From Halomonas sp. KG2 (lineage in GTDB: Bacteria > Pseudomonadota > Gammaproteobacteria > Pseudomonadales > Halomonadaceae), in NCBI GenBank assembly GCA_030440445.1, contig CP098528.1:558001-622000 (forward strand): a DNA stretch of 64,000 nt, in the 5' to 3' direction. Position 1 is the stretch's first letter, and each line of letters begins with the position of its first letter. The translations under genes and the position numbers were made by a program. Below are positions 50,396 through 59,627 of the stretch, piece by piece. The notes under the pieces are model-generated. The model saw nothing but the letters and a program-made list of their open reading frames with translations, was not told the origin of the DNA and did no database searches.

Positions 50396-50836
50396 ATGCA
50401 GTTTTTGCACACTATGGTAAGGGTAAGCGACTTAGATGCATCGTTGAATTTTTACTGCGATCTTTTGGGGTTGAAAGAAGTGCGTCGCAAAGAAAATGAG
50501 AAGGGCCGTTTTACGCTGGTCTTTCTCGCCGCGCCGGAAGATGAGACGCGCTCTGAACGCTTAGCGGCACCAGAGCTTGAGTTGACCTACAACTGGGATC
50601 CAGAAGAGCTCACCGGCGGGCGCAACTTCGGGCATTTGGCCTATCGCGTTGACGATATTTACGCGCTATGCAAAAAGCTTCAAGATAACGGCATTACCAT
50701 TAACCGCCCGCCACGGGATGGGCATATGGCGTTCGTGAAGTCGCCCGACGGTATTTCTGTCGAGCTGCTGCAAAAAGGCGATGCGTTGCCCTCCCAGGAG
50801 CCATGGGCGTCAATGGAAAACAGCGGAAGCTGGTAA
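50396..50836 (+). CDS. gloA: Lactoylglutathione lyase (glyoxalase I)
   Basis: A 146-residue VOC-fold enzyme that converts the methylglyoxal-glutathione hemithioacetal to S-lactoylglutathione. Metal ligands fit His5 (LHTMVRV), a Glu in LELTYN, His in FGHLAYRV and Glu in SVELLQ, the Ni-type bacterial pattern. TGGAGGGAGAA precedes the ATG. Placement between a DUF411 and a META lipoprotein gene suggests a small stress-response unit. Confidence 0.92.
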   Translation: MQFLHTMVRVSDLDASLNFYCDLLGLKEVRRKENEKGRFTLVFLAAPEDETRSERLAAPELELTYNWDPEELTGGRNFGHLAYRVDDIYALCKKLQDNGITINRPPRDGHMAFVKSPDGISVELLQKGDALPSQEPWASMENSGSW

Positions 50837-50860
50837 TTTGTCAATAAGGAGCATGAGACA

Positions 50861-51313
50861 GTGACGGTCAAATTTGGAGCAATGCTAGCCGGTGTCGCTA
50901 CCGCGCTATTAATCAGTGCGTGTAGCAGTACACCAGAGCAAGAGAGTACGGCAGCGCCGGAAAACGTGTCGCTGTCAGGCCCGATAGTCGATCAGCGTTG
51001 GAATTTACTGCTAGTAGGTACCGATGAGCGGGTATCGTTACCCAATACGCCATTCTTTCAAATTGGACGCGACGGCAGCGTGAGCGGTTCGGATGGTTGT
51101 AACCGATTTACCGGCAGTGTGGCGTTGGGTGAAAATCAACGTATCGAGTTTAGCCAGCTCGCCTCGACACGTATGGCTTGCCCCAATATGGAAGATGCCA
51201 AGCAAGTAACCGATATGCTTGATACGGCCTATCGCTACCTCATCGACCATGATCGGCTGGTGTTTTTTGGACCAGATAGCCGCGTATTAGGCGGCTGGCG
51301 CGAAGCTAACTAA
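50861..51313 (+). CDS. META domain lipoprotein, HslJ-like
   Basis: A 150-residue lipoprotein with a lipobox ISAC (Cys21) and one META domain: the conserved GSDGCNRFTGSV (about residues 80-91) and FSQLASTRMACPNM are typical of HslJ-type proteins, which are heat- or antibiotic-stress factors of unclear mechanism. It begins with GTG, preceded by AAGGAGC. A 7-base inverted repeat (GCTAACT/AGTTAGC) spans its stop at 51304-51325, near the convergent flavoprotein gene. Confidence 0.85.
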   Translation: MTVKFGAMLAGVATALLISACSSTPEQESTAAPENVSLSGPIVDQRWNLLLVGTDERVSLPNTPFFQIGRDGSVSGSDGCNRFTGSVALGENQRIEFSQLASTRMACPNMEDAKQVTDMLDTAYRYLIDHDRLVFFGPDSRVLGGWREAN

Positions 51314-51342
51314 GCCTTCAGTTAGCATCCGATCGCAGTTAT

Positions 51343-52536
51343 CTAGTGCTTAAAAGGCGGGTTGAAGCGGGCAATAAAGCGCGCATCAATCCGCTTTTTC
51401 CATTCCCATACCCAGCGGCCTGAGAAACCGATGGCACCTCTGCTGGCAATCGCATGGCCATCGCCAGTGCCAATTAGAGCCAGTACCCGTTTTGGTGGCT
51501 TCCAGTTGATCAGCGGTTCACTGTGGCAGGCGGCGCGCAGGTTTTTCGCCAGCACTGGCCCCTGGCGCACGGCGTAAACTCCGGCCTTAGGTAGTGGAGA
51601 AGAGAGTAGTGGAGAAGAGGACCGTGGAGAAGAGTGCAGTGATGTATTGAACGCTGCACAGTCTCCAGCAGCGAATAGTCCCGGCTGGCCCGCTACCTCA
51701 AGTGTCTTATTCACCTGGATGAATCCTCGCTGATTCAGTGGCAGCGGGGTGTCTTGCAGCCAAGGCTGGCCAACGGCACCGGTAGCCCACAGCACGATAT
51801 CCGCGTCAATCAGTTCGCCTTCTGAGGTGTAGACGCCACCTGCTATTAGCGCCTGACCACGCACGCCGGGCAGCACCGTAACGCCTGCTCGACGCAGAGC
51901 GCGTTGGGTTAACCAGCGGGGCAGCCGACCTACGTCGGGTAGCAGTGTTGTTGATGCGCTGACAAGCGCGCCTTGCCAAGTAATGTCTGAACGTTGTTGG
52001 CGCAGCTGCGCCAGCACACTCATTAAGGTCTCACAGCCTGCCGCGCCGCCGCCTACGCTTACCACCCGCTGTGTAGACCCCTGAGGACACTGGTCGACTT
52101 TCTCTCTTAGCGCTTGCCAGCGGTTGTGCAGTGAACTAAGCGGTCGCATCGCCAACAAGTAGGGGCTTTGTTCGCCATGTTTTTCGAGAAACGGCTGTTC
52201 AGGCAACCTTAACGTAGAGCCAACGTTAAATGAGGCTACATCGAAATGGATCGCCTCGCCGTTCGCTAGCGCTAGCTGGCGCTTAGTGGGGTCGAGAGCC
52301 ACTGCAGGTGAAGTGATTAAGCGAGCACCTGCCCTGTGAGATAGCGCCGCTACATCAATTTGTGTTTCGCGTAGCGTGCATTCTCCTGCCAGCCACGCTG
52401 GCACGCTGCCAGAATAGGCTGACAGCGCACTGTCGCTAACCACGGTGATAGCGATTGACGGATCTGGGTGCTGAGCAAAGGCTTCCAGCACGAAGGCATG
52501 GGCATGGCCCGCGCCAATCAGCACGAGATTTTTCAT
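51343..52536 (-). CDS. SelD-related NAD(P)/FAD oxidoreductase
   Basis: A 397-residue flavoprotein of the pyridine nucleotide-disulphide family, closest in look to the oxidoreductase domain often fused to or encoded beside selenophosphate synthetase SelD. It starts MKNLVLIGAGHAHAFVLEAF (dinucleotide loop at 8-13) and has the second VSVGGGAAGCETLMS and the FAD-binding FAAGDCAAF. The ATG at 52536 lies ten bases after the upstream stop; a longer in-frame start is not credible. A 15-base tandem repeat inserts Ser/Pro-rich residues just before PLPKAGVYAVRQGP. It is the last gene of an eight-gene run. No SelD domain is attached. Confidence 0.82.
   Translation of the reverse strand: MKNLVLIGAGHAHAFVLEAFAQHPDPSIAITVVSDSALSAYSGSVPAWLAGECTLRETQIDVAALSHRAGARLITSPAVALDPTKRQLALANGEAIHFDVASFNVGSTLRLPEQPFLEKHGEQSPYLLAMRPLSSLHNRWQALREKVDQCPQGSTQRVVSVGGGAAGCETLMSVLAQLRQQRSDITWQGALVSASTTLLPDVGRLPRWLTQRALRRAGVTVLPGVRGQALIAGGVYTSEGELIDADIVLWATGAVGQPWLQDTPLPLNQRGFIQVNKTLEVAGQPGLFAAGDCAAFNTSLHSSPRSSSPLLSSPLPKAGVYAVRQGPVLAKNLRAACHSEPLINWKPPKRVLALIGTGDGHAIASRGAIGFSGRWVWEWKKRIDARFIARFNPPFKH
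51591..51635 (-). repeat. Three 15-bp tandem repeats inside the SelD-related flavoprotein gene
   Basis: Units beginning at 51591, 51606 and 51621 share the core GTGGAGAAGAG. They keep the reading frame and encode an SSP-containing pentapeptide three times, a surface loop between the FAD-binding motif and the next conserved block. Copy-number variation between strains would be expected. Confidence 0.8.
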
Positions 52537-52546
52537 GGGGACATCA

Positions 52547-54688
52547 TTATTCCGCACCACGCCGCCAGAGGAAATAACGCTCCAATAGGGTGAGTATACG
52601 CTCGGGCTTATGGGCGTTCTTCCACACGCCAGCGGTGGCCTTGGCAGCTTCGCCAAGCGTGGGGTAGGGATGAATGGTGCCCAATAGCTTGTTAAGCCCC
52701 AGGCCATGCTTCATGGCGATAGTGAACTCTCCTAACCATTCTCCGGCGTTTTCAGCCACGATGGTCGCGCCAAGGATTTTGTCTTTACCGGGCACAGTAA
52801 GCACCTTGATAAACCCGTCGGTAGCGCCTTCGGCAATAGCGCGGTCGCTTTCACTCATGGCATAGCGGGTAACTTCAAACGCCACGCCCTTAGCGATGGC
52901 CTCTTTTTCGTTGAGTCCGACTCGCGCTACTTCCGGCTGGATATAGGTGACAGCAGGCATAAAGCGATAATCTACAGCGAAGCTTTTTAACTCACCAAAC
53001 AATGCATTGACGGCTGCGTGCCACGCCTGATGGGCAGCGGCATGCGTGAGTTGGTAGGGGCCTGCTAGGTCGCCGCAGGCCCAAATGTTGGGCAGCCGAG
53101 TTTGTAGACGCTCGTTGAGTTCCAGCGTGCCAGCGTTGGTGGTAGTGATTCCCAGCGCTTCCAGCCCCAATCCGTCAACATTGGCTTGGCGGCCAACGCT
53201 GACGAGCAAATAATCAAATTCGATGGTGATGCGCTGGCCATTGTGCTCTACCACCAGTTGATGTCCGGGGCCATCTTGGCTTACTTCCAAGGCGTTGGCG
53301 CCGGTCATTACGTTAACACCTTCCTGAGTGAGCGTGCGCTCCACGTGTTCGCCTACGTCTTGGTCTTCTCGGCCTAGTAACTGTGGAATACCTTCCACCA
53401 AGGTGACCTGGCTGCCCAGGCGGGCAAAACTCTGGCTGAGCTCGCAGCCAATTGCTCCGCCGCCGAGTACGACCAAGCGTTTAGGCAGTTCCGTGAGTGA
53501 CCACAGGTTTTCTGAAGTGAGCAGTGGGGCATGCTCGATGCCAGGCAGCGATGGCACGCGGGGGCGTGCGCCAGTGGCCAGCACAATATGGCGGGCAGTC
53601 AGGGTTTTATCACCGATCTTAACTTCCCAAGGAGATGTCAGGGTGGCATGTTCCTGATACACCTCAACGCCCAGGTTGGTGTAACGCTCGACACTATCGT
53701 GGGGTTCAATATCCGTAATGGCTTGGTGTACGTGCCCCATCACCTTGGCAAAATCAATCTCCGGCTCGCCAGCGTTAACGCCAAAGCGGTGTGCTGTACG
53801 CATGTCGTGAGCAGCACGGGCGGCGCGAATTAGCGCCTTTGAAGGCACACAGCCGGTATTCAGGCAGTCGCCGCCCATTTTGTGCTTTTCTACCAACGCT
53901 ACTTTAGCTTTTACGGCGCTGCCGATGTAGCTAGTGACCAGACCCGCCGAGCCGCCGCCGATGACCACAATGTCGTAATCAAAGCGGGATGGACGCTTAA
54001 AACCACGATAGGCATTGCGTTTTTGCACCTGTAGCGCAATACGGCGAGCTATCCAAGGGAATACGGCCAGCAGCGCAAACGAGGCCAAAAGCCCCGGAGA
54101 AATAATCCCGCCCAGGCTTTCAAGTTCACCCAATTGGCCGCCCGCATTTACGTAAACCACGGTGCCGGGCAGCATGCCTAGCTGGCTTACCCAATAAAAG
54201 GTGACTGTTTTAAGCCGCGTTAGGCCCATCACCAGATTGATCATAAAGAAAGGGAATATCGGTACTAAGCGAAGGGTGAAAAGATAAAAAGCGCCGTCTT
54301 TATCAACGCCACGATTCACCGTGTCGAACTGGCGAGGAAAACGCTTTTCAATCGGATGTCGAAACAGGAATCGAGAGAGTAAAAAGGCCAGCGTTGCGCC
54401 GATGGTGCTGGCAAAGGAGATAATTAACAGCCCCCAACCGAGACCAAACAGCGCGCCACCCAGCAGTGTGAGGAGTGTCGCGCCGGGTAGCGATAGTGTC
54501 GTCATGACCACATACAGCGCAAAGAAAATGCCCGCAACCTGCCAAGGGGATTGCTGAAATGCAGCCTGGAAATCGCTGCGATAGGTTTGCAGGGTTTCCA
54601 AGGTGAAAAACGTATGGGCACCGCTCACATAAAAGCCAAGCACGGCCAGTAGCAGTAGGGTGATAATCAGCAGGCGCTGGCGGTTCAT
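52547..54688 (-). CDS. TVP38-family membrane domain fused to a mercuric-reductase-like flavoenzyme
   Basis: A 713-residue fusion. Residues 1-220 form a TVP38/TMEM64 (SNARE-associated/DedA-like) domain with several membrane helices and the family's PGATLLTLLGGALFG. From about 238 a class I pyridine nucleotide-disulphide reductase follows: FAD loop VIGGGSAGLVTS (242-253), redox disulphide GGDCLNTGCVPSK (Cys275, Cys280), NAD loop VVLGGGAIGCELSQ, and the dimerisation domain ending HPYPTLGEAAK. The C-terminal Cys pair of true MerA is absent, so it is not a standard Hg(II) reductase. The substrate is unknown; it probably works with its operon partners at the membrane. Confidence 0.88.
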   Translation of the reverse strand: MNRQRLLIITLLLLAVLGFYVSGAHTFFTLETLQTYRSDFQAAFQQSPWQVAGIFFALYVVMTTLSLPGATLLTLLGGALFGLGWGLLIISFASTIGATLAFLLSRFLFRHPIEKRFPRQFDTVNRGVDKDGAFYLFTLRLVPIFPFFMINLVMGLTRLKTVTFYWVSQLGMLPGTVVYVNAGGQLGELESLGGIISPGLLASFALLAVFPWIARRIALQVQKRNAYRGFKRPSRFDYDIVVIGGGSAGLVTSYIGSAVKAKVALVEKHKMGGDCLNTGCVPSKALIRAARAAHDMRTAHRFGVNAGEPEIDFAKVMGHVHQAITDIEPHDSVERYTNLGVEVYQEHATLTSPWEVKIGDKTLTARHIVLATGARPRVPSLPGIEHAPLLTSENLWSLTELPKRLVVLGGGAIGCELSQSFARLGSQVTLVEGIPQLLGREDQDVGEHVERTLTQEGVNVMTGANALEVSQDGPGHQLVVEHNGQRITIEFDYLLVSVGRQANVDGLGLEALGITTTNAGTLELNERLQTRLPNIWACGDLAGPYQLTHAAAHQAWHAAVNALFGELKSFAVDYRFMPAVTYIQPEVARVGLNEKEAIAKGVAFEVTRYAMSESDRAIAEGATDGFIKVLTVPGKDKILGATIVAENAGEWLGEFTIAMKHGLGLNKLLGTIHPYPTLGEAAKATAGVWKNAHKPERILTLLERYFLWRRGAE

Positions 54689-54754
54689 GGCAGGCTCCGG
54701 TGGTGTTAGAAGCAGAACAGTCGTTCAGTAACAGTGACGCAAAGAGCGGAATCC

Positions 54755-55387
54755 TTACAGACTGTTTGCGTGCTTCAGCGTTTGTTGCCAGCGCTGCCAG
54801 TCTTCTGGACGGTCAATATCCCACATGGTGTCGGGAAAGATGGCGTCTAATGTCAGCGCGGCAAGCCGCTGACGAGTGACTTGGAGCACTTGCGCGGTTC
54901 CCCAAGGAATGCCCTCAAAGAGGCTAGGATGATCGTCATGAGTGCCGATCAACCCATAGCCGCCGTCTTCGGCAGGTAAAATCACCACGGGCACGTTTTT
55001 AAGCGCTGCACTGCACTGCCTAAGCATGGCAACGGTGATGCTAGGGCAATCAGTGCCCATCACCATCGACGGACCTTGTGTGCTATTCAGTGCATGCCGC
55101 ACACGCATTCCCACATCGCCCTGCCGTTGGGTGGCGAGCGAAATGCCGTAGTGAGACTGCAGCTCCACAAACAGCGGATGCTGATGCTCTAAGGAGGTCC
55201 ATAGCGTGACGTGTTGCGATCCCAGTGCTTGGCAGGCGGTGGCAACGCAGTGGCGAACCATGGTGGCATGGGCTTGCGCGGCACCTTCTGGCCCCAGGCA
55301 AGGAATTAAGCGCGTTTTCGCCTGCCCAGGCAGTGGCGCTTTGGCCAGCAGATGTAGATGGGGCTGCACGGCTGACTTAACGGGCAT
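54755..55387 (-). CDS. rSAM/selenodomain-associated transferase 1 (TIGR04282-like)
   Basis: A 210-residue GT-A-like protein of the family called rSAM/selenodomain-associated transferase 1, related to nucleotidyltransferases and glycosyltransferases. It starts with LHLLAKAPLPGQAKTRLIP and has MGTDCPSI near residue 111 and PAEDGGYGLIG near 137. Homologues sit beside ArsS-type radical SAM proteins, SelD-like proteins and, in selenosugar pathways, related sugar-nucleotide enzymes. Its start overlaps the end of the other transferase gene by 11 bases. Donor and acceptor are unknown. Confidence 0.85.
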   Translation of the reverse strand: MPVKSAVQPHLHLLAKAPLPGQAKTRLIPCLGPEGAAQAHATMVRHCVATACQALGSQHVTLWTSLEHQHPLFVELQSHYGISLATQRQGDVGMRVRHALNSTQGPSMVMGTDCPSITVAMLRQCSAALKNVPVVILPAEDGGYGLIGTHDDHPSLFEGIPWGTAQVLQVTRQRLAALTLDAIFPDTMWDIDRPEDWQRWQQTLKHANSL

Positions 55388-56051
55388 TGCGATACTCCTT
55401 GGCCAGTTGGGTGGCGCTGACGCCGCGCCAGTAGCGGTAGCGTAGCCGCCACATCAGGCAAATCGTTTTCCAGGCGCCGAACTGATCCCAGCGCCTGCCT
55501 GAGCTTATCACTTTGGTGCGTAGGCAGGCGGGGCGAGAAATTGCCTTCAGTCGCTTGCTTAACTCAATATCTTCCATCAACGGTTGTTCGGGAAAGCCGC
55601 CGACCGCTTCAAAAGACGCTCGGCGTAAGAACATGCCCTGATCGCCAGTGGCGATACCGCTCAGCCGTGAGCGTAGGTTCATCAGAAAGCTAACGAGCGG
55701 CAGCCAGCGGCTTTTTCCCTCAAGGTGAATATCAAACCGCCCCCAGCAATGTGTGTTCAGCGTTTGGGAAATCAGCTTGTTTGCCCCTTCGGGAAGCTGG
55801 GTGTCAGCATGTAAAAATAGCAGCGCTGCTGAGCGCGCGCGTTCTGCGCCCAGGTTCATCTGCTGTGCCCGACCGGGGGCACTCGTCAGCAGCGTATCCG
55901 CTAGCGGGGTGGCTAACGCCACGCTGTCATCGGTACTGCCTCCATCGACCACAATGATTTCTGTGCCGGTCTCTCGCAGTGGCTGCAGCGCGGCTAGCGC
56001 CACTTCAATCCCTGCAGACTCATTCAGCACTGGTATCACAATGCTAAGCAT
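55377..56051 (-). CDS. Family 2 glycosyltransferase, rSAM/selenodomain-associated transferase 2 (TIGR04283-like)
   Basis: A 224-residue GT2-type enzyme: LSIVIPVLNESAGIEVALAA at the start, VVDGGSTDDS for UDP-sugar binding, and LFLHADTQLPEG as the DXD-like motif (HAD). It pairs with the transferase 1 gene, the usual twin arrangement of the TIGR04282/TIGR04283 families. The ATG at 56051 is preferred (19 bases after the ynjD stop); an in-frame ATG at 56123 would add 24 residues and overlap ynjD. Confidence 0.85.
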   Translation of the reverse strand: MLSIVIPVLNESAGIEVALAALQPLRETGTEIIVVDGGSTDDSVALATPLADTLLTSAPGRAQQMNLGAERARSAALLFLHADTQLPEGANKLISQTLNTHCWGRFDIHLEGKSRWLPLVSFLMNLRSRLSGIATGDQGMFLRRASFEAVGGFPEQPLMEDIELSKRLKAISRPACLRTKVISSGRRWDQFGAWKTICLMWRLRYRYWRGVSATQLAKEYRNAR

Positions 56052-56070
56052 AGGCGATTCCGCGCCAGGG

Positions 56071-56706
56071 TTAACCAAGGGCAATGATTGGCCCTCCGGC
56101 GGCATCGGCATCCGCTTCATCATGGGTAACCAGCAGGGTGGGCAGGCCTGCTTCGCGAAGCTGGCCGAACACTAGCGTACGCATCTCCTGGCGCAGTGCG
56201 GTGTCCAGTTTGGCAAACGGCTCATCCAGCAGCACGGCACGGGGCTGTGACAGCAGCAGGCGCATCAGCGCCACCCTGGCTTGCTGGCCGCCGGAAAGGG
56301 TCGCCGGATCGCGGTTTTCAAAGCCCGCCAGCCCCACCTGTTCCAGCGCTTGGGCGACCTGCTGGCGTTTGTTACTGGCATGGTGTGGCAGGCCAAAGCG
56401 CAAATTCCCCGCCACGCTTAAATGGGGAAACAACATCGGGTCCTGAAACAGCAGGCCAATGCCACGCTGTTCAGCGGGCAGCGTATCTAGGCGTTTATCG
56501 CCCAGATAGAGTTCGCCTTGAGCCTGAAAGGCAGGCGATAAAAAACCTGCGAGATAGGCCAGTAGCGTAGATTTTCCTGAGCCTGACGGGCCCATCACTG
56601 TTAATACTTCGCCAGGTGCTATGTCACGATGCATGGTCAGCAGTGCTTCGCCTGCCAGCGTGATCGTCATCTGTTTGATGCGCAACGCTTGAAGGTTTGG
56701 GGTCAT
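56071..56706 (-). CDS. ynjD: ABC transporter ATP-binding protein, YnjD-like
   Basis: A 211-residue ATPase subunit: Walker A GPSGSGKST, Q-loop FQDPMLFPHL, signature LSGGQQARVAL, Walker B RAVLLDEPFAKLD and the switch His in LLVTHDEADA. It matches the small YnjD/ThiQ-type group. The ATG at 56706 overlaps the permease stop (ATGA) and has GAGGAG upstream, so the in-frame start at 56739 is rejected. It energises the YnjC-like permease. Confidence 0.88.
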   Translation of the reverse strand: MTPNLQALRIKQMTITLAGEALLTMHRDIAPGEVLTVMGPSGSGKSTLLAYLAGFLSPAFQAQGELYLGDKRLDTLPAEQRGIGLLFQDPMLFPHLSVAGNLRFGLPHHASNKRQQVAQALEQVGLAGFENRDPATLSGGQQARVALMRLLLSQPRAVLLDEPFAKLDTALRQEMRTLVFGQLREAGLPTLLVTHDEADADAAGGPIIALG

Positions 56707-58385
56707 GCAGCTCCTCGCATTTGGTGGCGTTTTGCCCACACAAGGCGGGGAATCAAGAGTGCCAGACTAAAGCCAATAAAGGGCAGCAGCGCCTGCAACA
56801 GCGCTAATACCGCCACTAGCCTGCGATTGCCGCCAGATGCCATGGCAACGGCTTCGGTAGTGATGGTGGGGATGCGACCACCTCCCAGCAGCAGTGTTGG
56901 CAAATACTGGCCGATACTGACGGCTAAGCTGACTGCGCAAGCAGTGAGTAATGGGGCCAGTAACAGTGGCAGACGTACTTGCCAAAAAGCACGCCAGGGG
57001 GGCGCACCTAGCGACAGTGCCACCTGAAACCAGCGTGGATCCAGCCGCCGGTAGGCTTCTGACAGCGATAAATAGAGATATGGCACCACAAACAGCAGGT
57101 GACCGGCCACGACTAACGCGTGCTGAGGTCGAATGGCAACGCTTTCAGCGGCCACCACTAAGCCAAACAGAAAGGCCACTTGCGGCACAATTAGCGGTAA
57201 ATAAAGTAGCCACTGAGCACGCCATGCAGGCAGCTGATAACGCGCTGCATGCTCCAATGTTGCCACGACCAGTACCGCGGCGATAAGCGTTGCGACCAGC
57301 CCCACACTCAGCGTATTGATCAGCGGTGTTGCCACGCTGGGCAGAATGCGCTGCCAATGATCCAGCGTGAACGTATCTGGGAGCGCATCCGGAAAACGCC
57401 AAAAGCCCGCCAACGAAAACAGTGCCAAACCGGCCAGCGCACTGATCGCTAGCAAAGTGACAGATAGCAGCAACGCACGGCCGCCGAACGCAATCGCCGT
57501 TGCCCCTGATGTCCGCGAGCCGTTGGCCAACCAGCGTTGGCAGAGGAGCTTGACCCCTTGTTCGCCAAGCCACCAAGTCAGCAGTGCCGCCAGGGTAACG
57601 CCGAACTGCAGTACGGCACCGGCAGACGCCATAAAGCGGCGACTTAAATCGGGATCATTAAACCAGGTGAGCACCGAAATGCTCAACGTTGGTGGCAGGG
57701 TGGGGCCAAGAATCAACGCCATATCCACCACCGAAGTGGCGTAGGCAATCACGGCATAAACCGGCAAGCGAATCAGTGGGTAAAGTGCAGGAAAAACGCT
57801 CTTCAGCCAAGCAATGCCGGGCGCGTAGCCCAGCGAGCGTGCAACAGTGACTCGTTGTTCAGGGCGCAGCTGAGGTAGCGCAGCTAGACTCATCAATAGC
57901 AAAAAGGGCACTTCTTTGAGTATCAGGCCCGCCATTAGCGCCAGCCCTAACGGGTCGTTGACGATCAGCAGGTCAGGTGGGCGCTCCCACCCAGTAAGCC
58001 CAGGAGACACCCAGCGCACCAGCAACCCTGAGGGCGCAATCAGAAAGGCTAAGCCAAAGGCCACGGCTGCATGGGGAATGGCCAGTAGCGGTGAGACCAT
58101 GCGCCGAATGGCACGGTCAAGCAAAGTGCCTTGGCTAGCCGCCAGAAACAGCACCACGATGAACAGTGCCACCAAGGCGGTGATCAGACCGCTAAAATAG
58201 CTCAGTAGTACGGAACGCTGGAGACCAGCGTGCGCCCATAGGGCTTGCCATGCATCCAGATGAAACGTGTCCGCCCCGAGCACCGGTAAATAGCCAAAGG
58301 CTGGCAACAACACCATGCCAAGCCCCGCACTTACTGGAATAACCAAAAGCGCAATAAGCAGTATAGAGGCTAGCCGCAGGATCAA
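56703..58385 (-). CDS. ynjC: ABC transporter permease, fused two-half type, YnjC-like
   Basis: A 560-residue permease with about twelve membrane helices, made of two tandem half-permeases, each with an EAA-type loop (one near VARSLGYAPGIAWLKSVFP, the second near SLGAPPWRAFWQVRLPLLL). This matches the two-fold YnjC/ThiP build. The start appears to be TTG at 58385, directly after the ynjB-like stop. It should move the ligand captured by the periplasmic partner; the ligand is unknown. Confidence 0.87.
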   Translation of the reverse strand: MILRLASILLIALLVIPVSAGLGMVLLPAFGYLPVLGADTFHLDAWQALWAHAGLQRSVLLSYFSGLITALVALFIVVLFLAASQGTLLDRAIRRMVSPLLAIPHAAVAFGLAFLIAPSGLLVRWVSPGLTGWERPPDLLIVNDPLGLALMAGLILKEVPFLLLMSLAALPQLRPEQRVTVARSLGYAPGIAWLKSVFPALYPLIRLPVYAVIAYATSVVDMALILGPTLPPTLSISVLTWFNDPDLSRRFMASAGAVLQFGVTLAALLTWWLGEQGVKLLCQRWLANGSRTSGATAIAFGGRALLLSVTLLAISALAGLALFSLAGFWRFPDALPDTFTLDHWQRILPSVATPLINTLSVGLVATLIAAVLVVATLEHAARYQLPAWRAQWLLYLPLIVPQVAFLFGLVVAAESVAIRPQHALVVAGHLLFVVPYLYLSLSEAYRRLDPRWFQVALSLGAPPWRAFWQVRLPLLLAPLLTACAVSLAVSIGQYLPTLLLGGGRIPTITTEAVAMASGGNRRLVAVLALLQALLPFIGFSLALLIPRLVWAKRHQMRGAA

Positions 58386-59603
58386 TTAATTAACGCCATA
58401 ACGCTTAAGCCACGCATCCTGTAGCGCCGTCATCCAACTGGGATGAGGTTCGGCCAGGGTATTGGAAAGTGCATCGGCAGGCAGCGCAGATGGGTGGCTT
58501 TCACCTTGTTCGAAGAGTGCCTTGTCGTTTTCATCTAACCGACTGACTGCCAATACGGTACGATCGCCCCACATACTAAGCGACTGCTTTTGGGCTTGGG
58601 CTTCAGGTGAGAGCAGGAAGTTGGCCAGCGCCATCGCGCCTGCTTTATGGGGAGAGTTAAAGGGAATCGCGACAAAGTGAACGTTTCCTAGGGTGCCGTC
58701 TTCCAGCACATAGCTGCGCACACTCTCTGGGAGCTCATACTCCATCACCGCGACGGCGGCATCTGTCGGATAGAAGGAGAAGGCTAAACTGAGCTCGCCA
58801 TCGCTCATCAATGCGCGCAGGTTAGGGCCCGATTCCGGGAAACTGCGGCCGCTGCGCCACAGGTGTGGGTGTAACTCATCCAGATAATCCCACAATGGCG
58901 CGGTGATCTCCGCAAAATCCGCTTCAACCACTGGCGCATAAAGGGCGTCATCTTGATTAGATAATTCAATTAACGCCTGTTTTAAAAAGGTGCTACCGGT
59001 GAAATCGGGAATACGTGGATAGCTGAATTGGCCAGGATTGTCTTTGGCCCACTCCAGCAAATCCGCAATACTTTGCGGCGGTGTTTCAGTTTGAGCGCTG
59101 TCGTAGTAGAACGTGATTTGTGCTTTTCCCCAAGGAGACTCATAGCCTTCAGTAGGCAGCGTGAAGTCGGTAACCACTTCTGGATTTTCATCTGAGTGAG
59201 TCAAGGCGAAGTTAGGCAGGGATTCGGCAAAGGGGCCAAATAAGAGGTCCTGTTCGCGCATGGCGGCGAAGTTTTCGCCGTTAATCCAGATCAGATCGAT
59301 GCGGCCATCATCCATGTTACCAGCCTGCTTTTCACCCAATACACGAGCAACGGCGCTACCTGTGTCATCTAACTTTACATGCTCTACATCGACGCCATAG
59401 GTGGACTGCATTTGCTCGGACACCCAAGCGATATAGCGGTTGGTGCGACTGTCACCGCCCCAGGCGTTCCAGTAAACGGTTTGACCTTCGGCAGCTTGCA
59501 GTACGGCATCCCAATCAGTGGGATCTGGGGCAGCCATGGCGGGCAGCGCCAGTGACAACATGGTAGTGGCGACAGCGGTCGTTAGAATGGTGCGTGGTTT
59601 CAT
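58386..59603 (-). CDS. ynjB: ABC transporter periplasmic substrate-binding protein, YnjB-like
   Basis: A 405-residue exported binding protein with a signal peptide ending near residue 24 (PAMA). The block GQTVYWNAWGGDSRTNRYIA and the later LIWINGENFAAMREQDLLF and ESPWGKAQITFYY closely follow E. coli YnjB as remembered. YnjB ligands have not been settled; the fold is that of thiamine/iron/polyamine-type binding proteins. It starts 24 bases after the kinase gene. Confidence 0.88.
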   Translation of the reverse strand: MKPRTILTTAVATTMLSLALPAMAAPDPTDWDAVLQAAEGQTVYWNAWGGDSRTNRYIAWVSEQMQSTYGVDVEHVKLDDTGSAVARVLGEKQAGNMDDGRIDLIWINGENFAAMREQDLLFGPFAESLPNFALTHSDENPEVVTDFTLPTEGYESPWGKAQITFYYDSAQTETPPQSIADLLEWAKDNPGQFSYPRIPDFTGSTFLKQALIELSNQDDALYAPVVEADFAEITAPLWDYLDELHPHLWRSGRSFPESGPNLRALMSDGELSLAFSFYPTDAAVAVMEYELPESVRSYVLEDGTLGNVHFVAIPFNSPHKAGAMALANFLLSPEAQAQKQSLSMWGDRTVLAVSRLDENDKALFEQGESHPSALPADALSNTLAEPHPSWMTALQDAWLKRYGVN

Positions 59604-59627
59604 CGTACACCTTGTAAAATCAGTTGG

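Noticed and set aside
52547..54688. Calling the fusion flavoenzyme mercuric reductase MerA
   Set aside because: It lacks the C-terminal Cys pair and N-terminal HMA domain and no mer genes are nearby; only the reductase core is shared.
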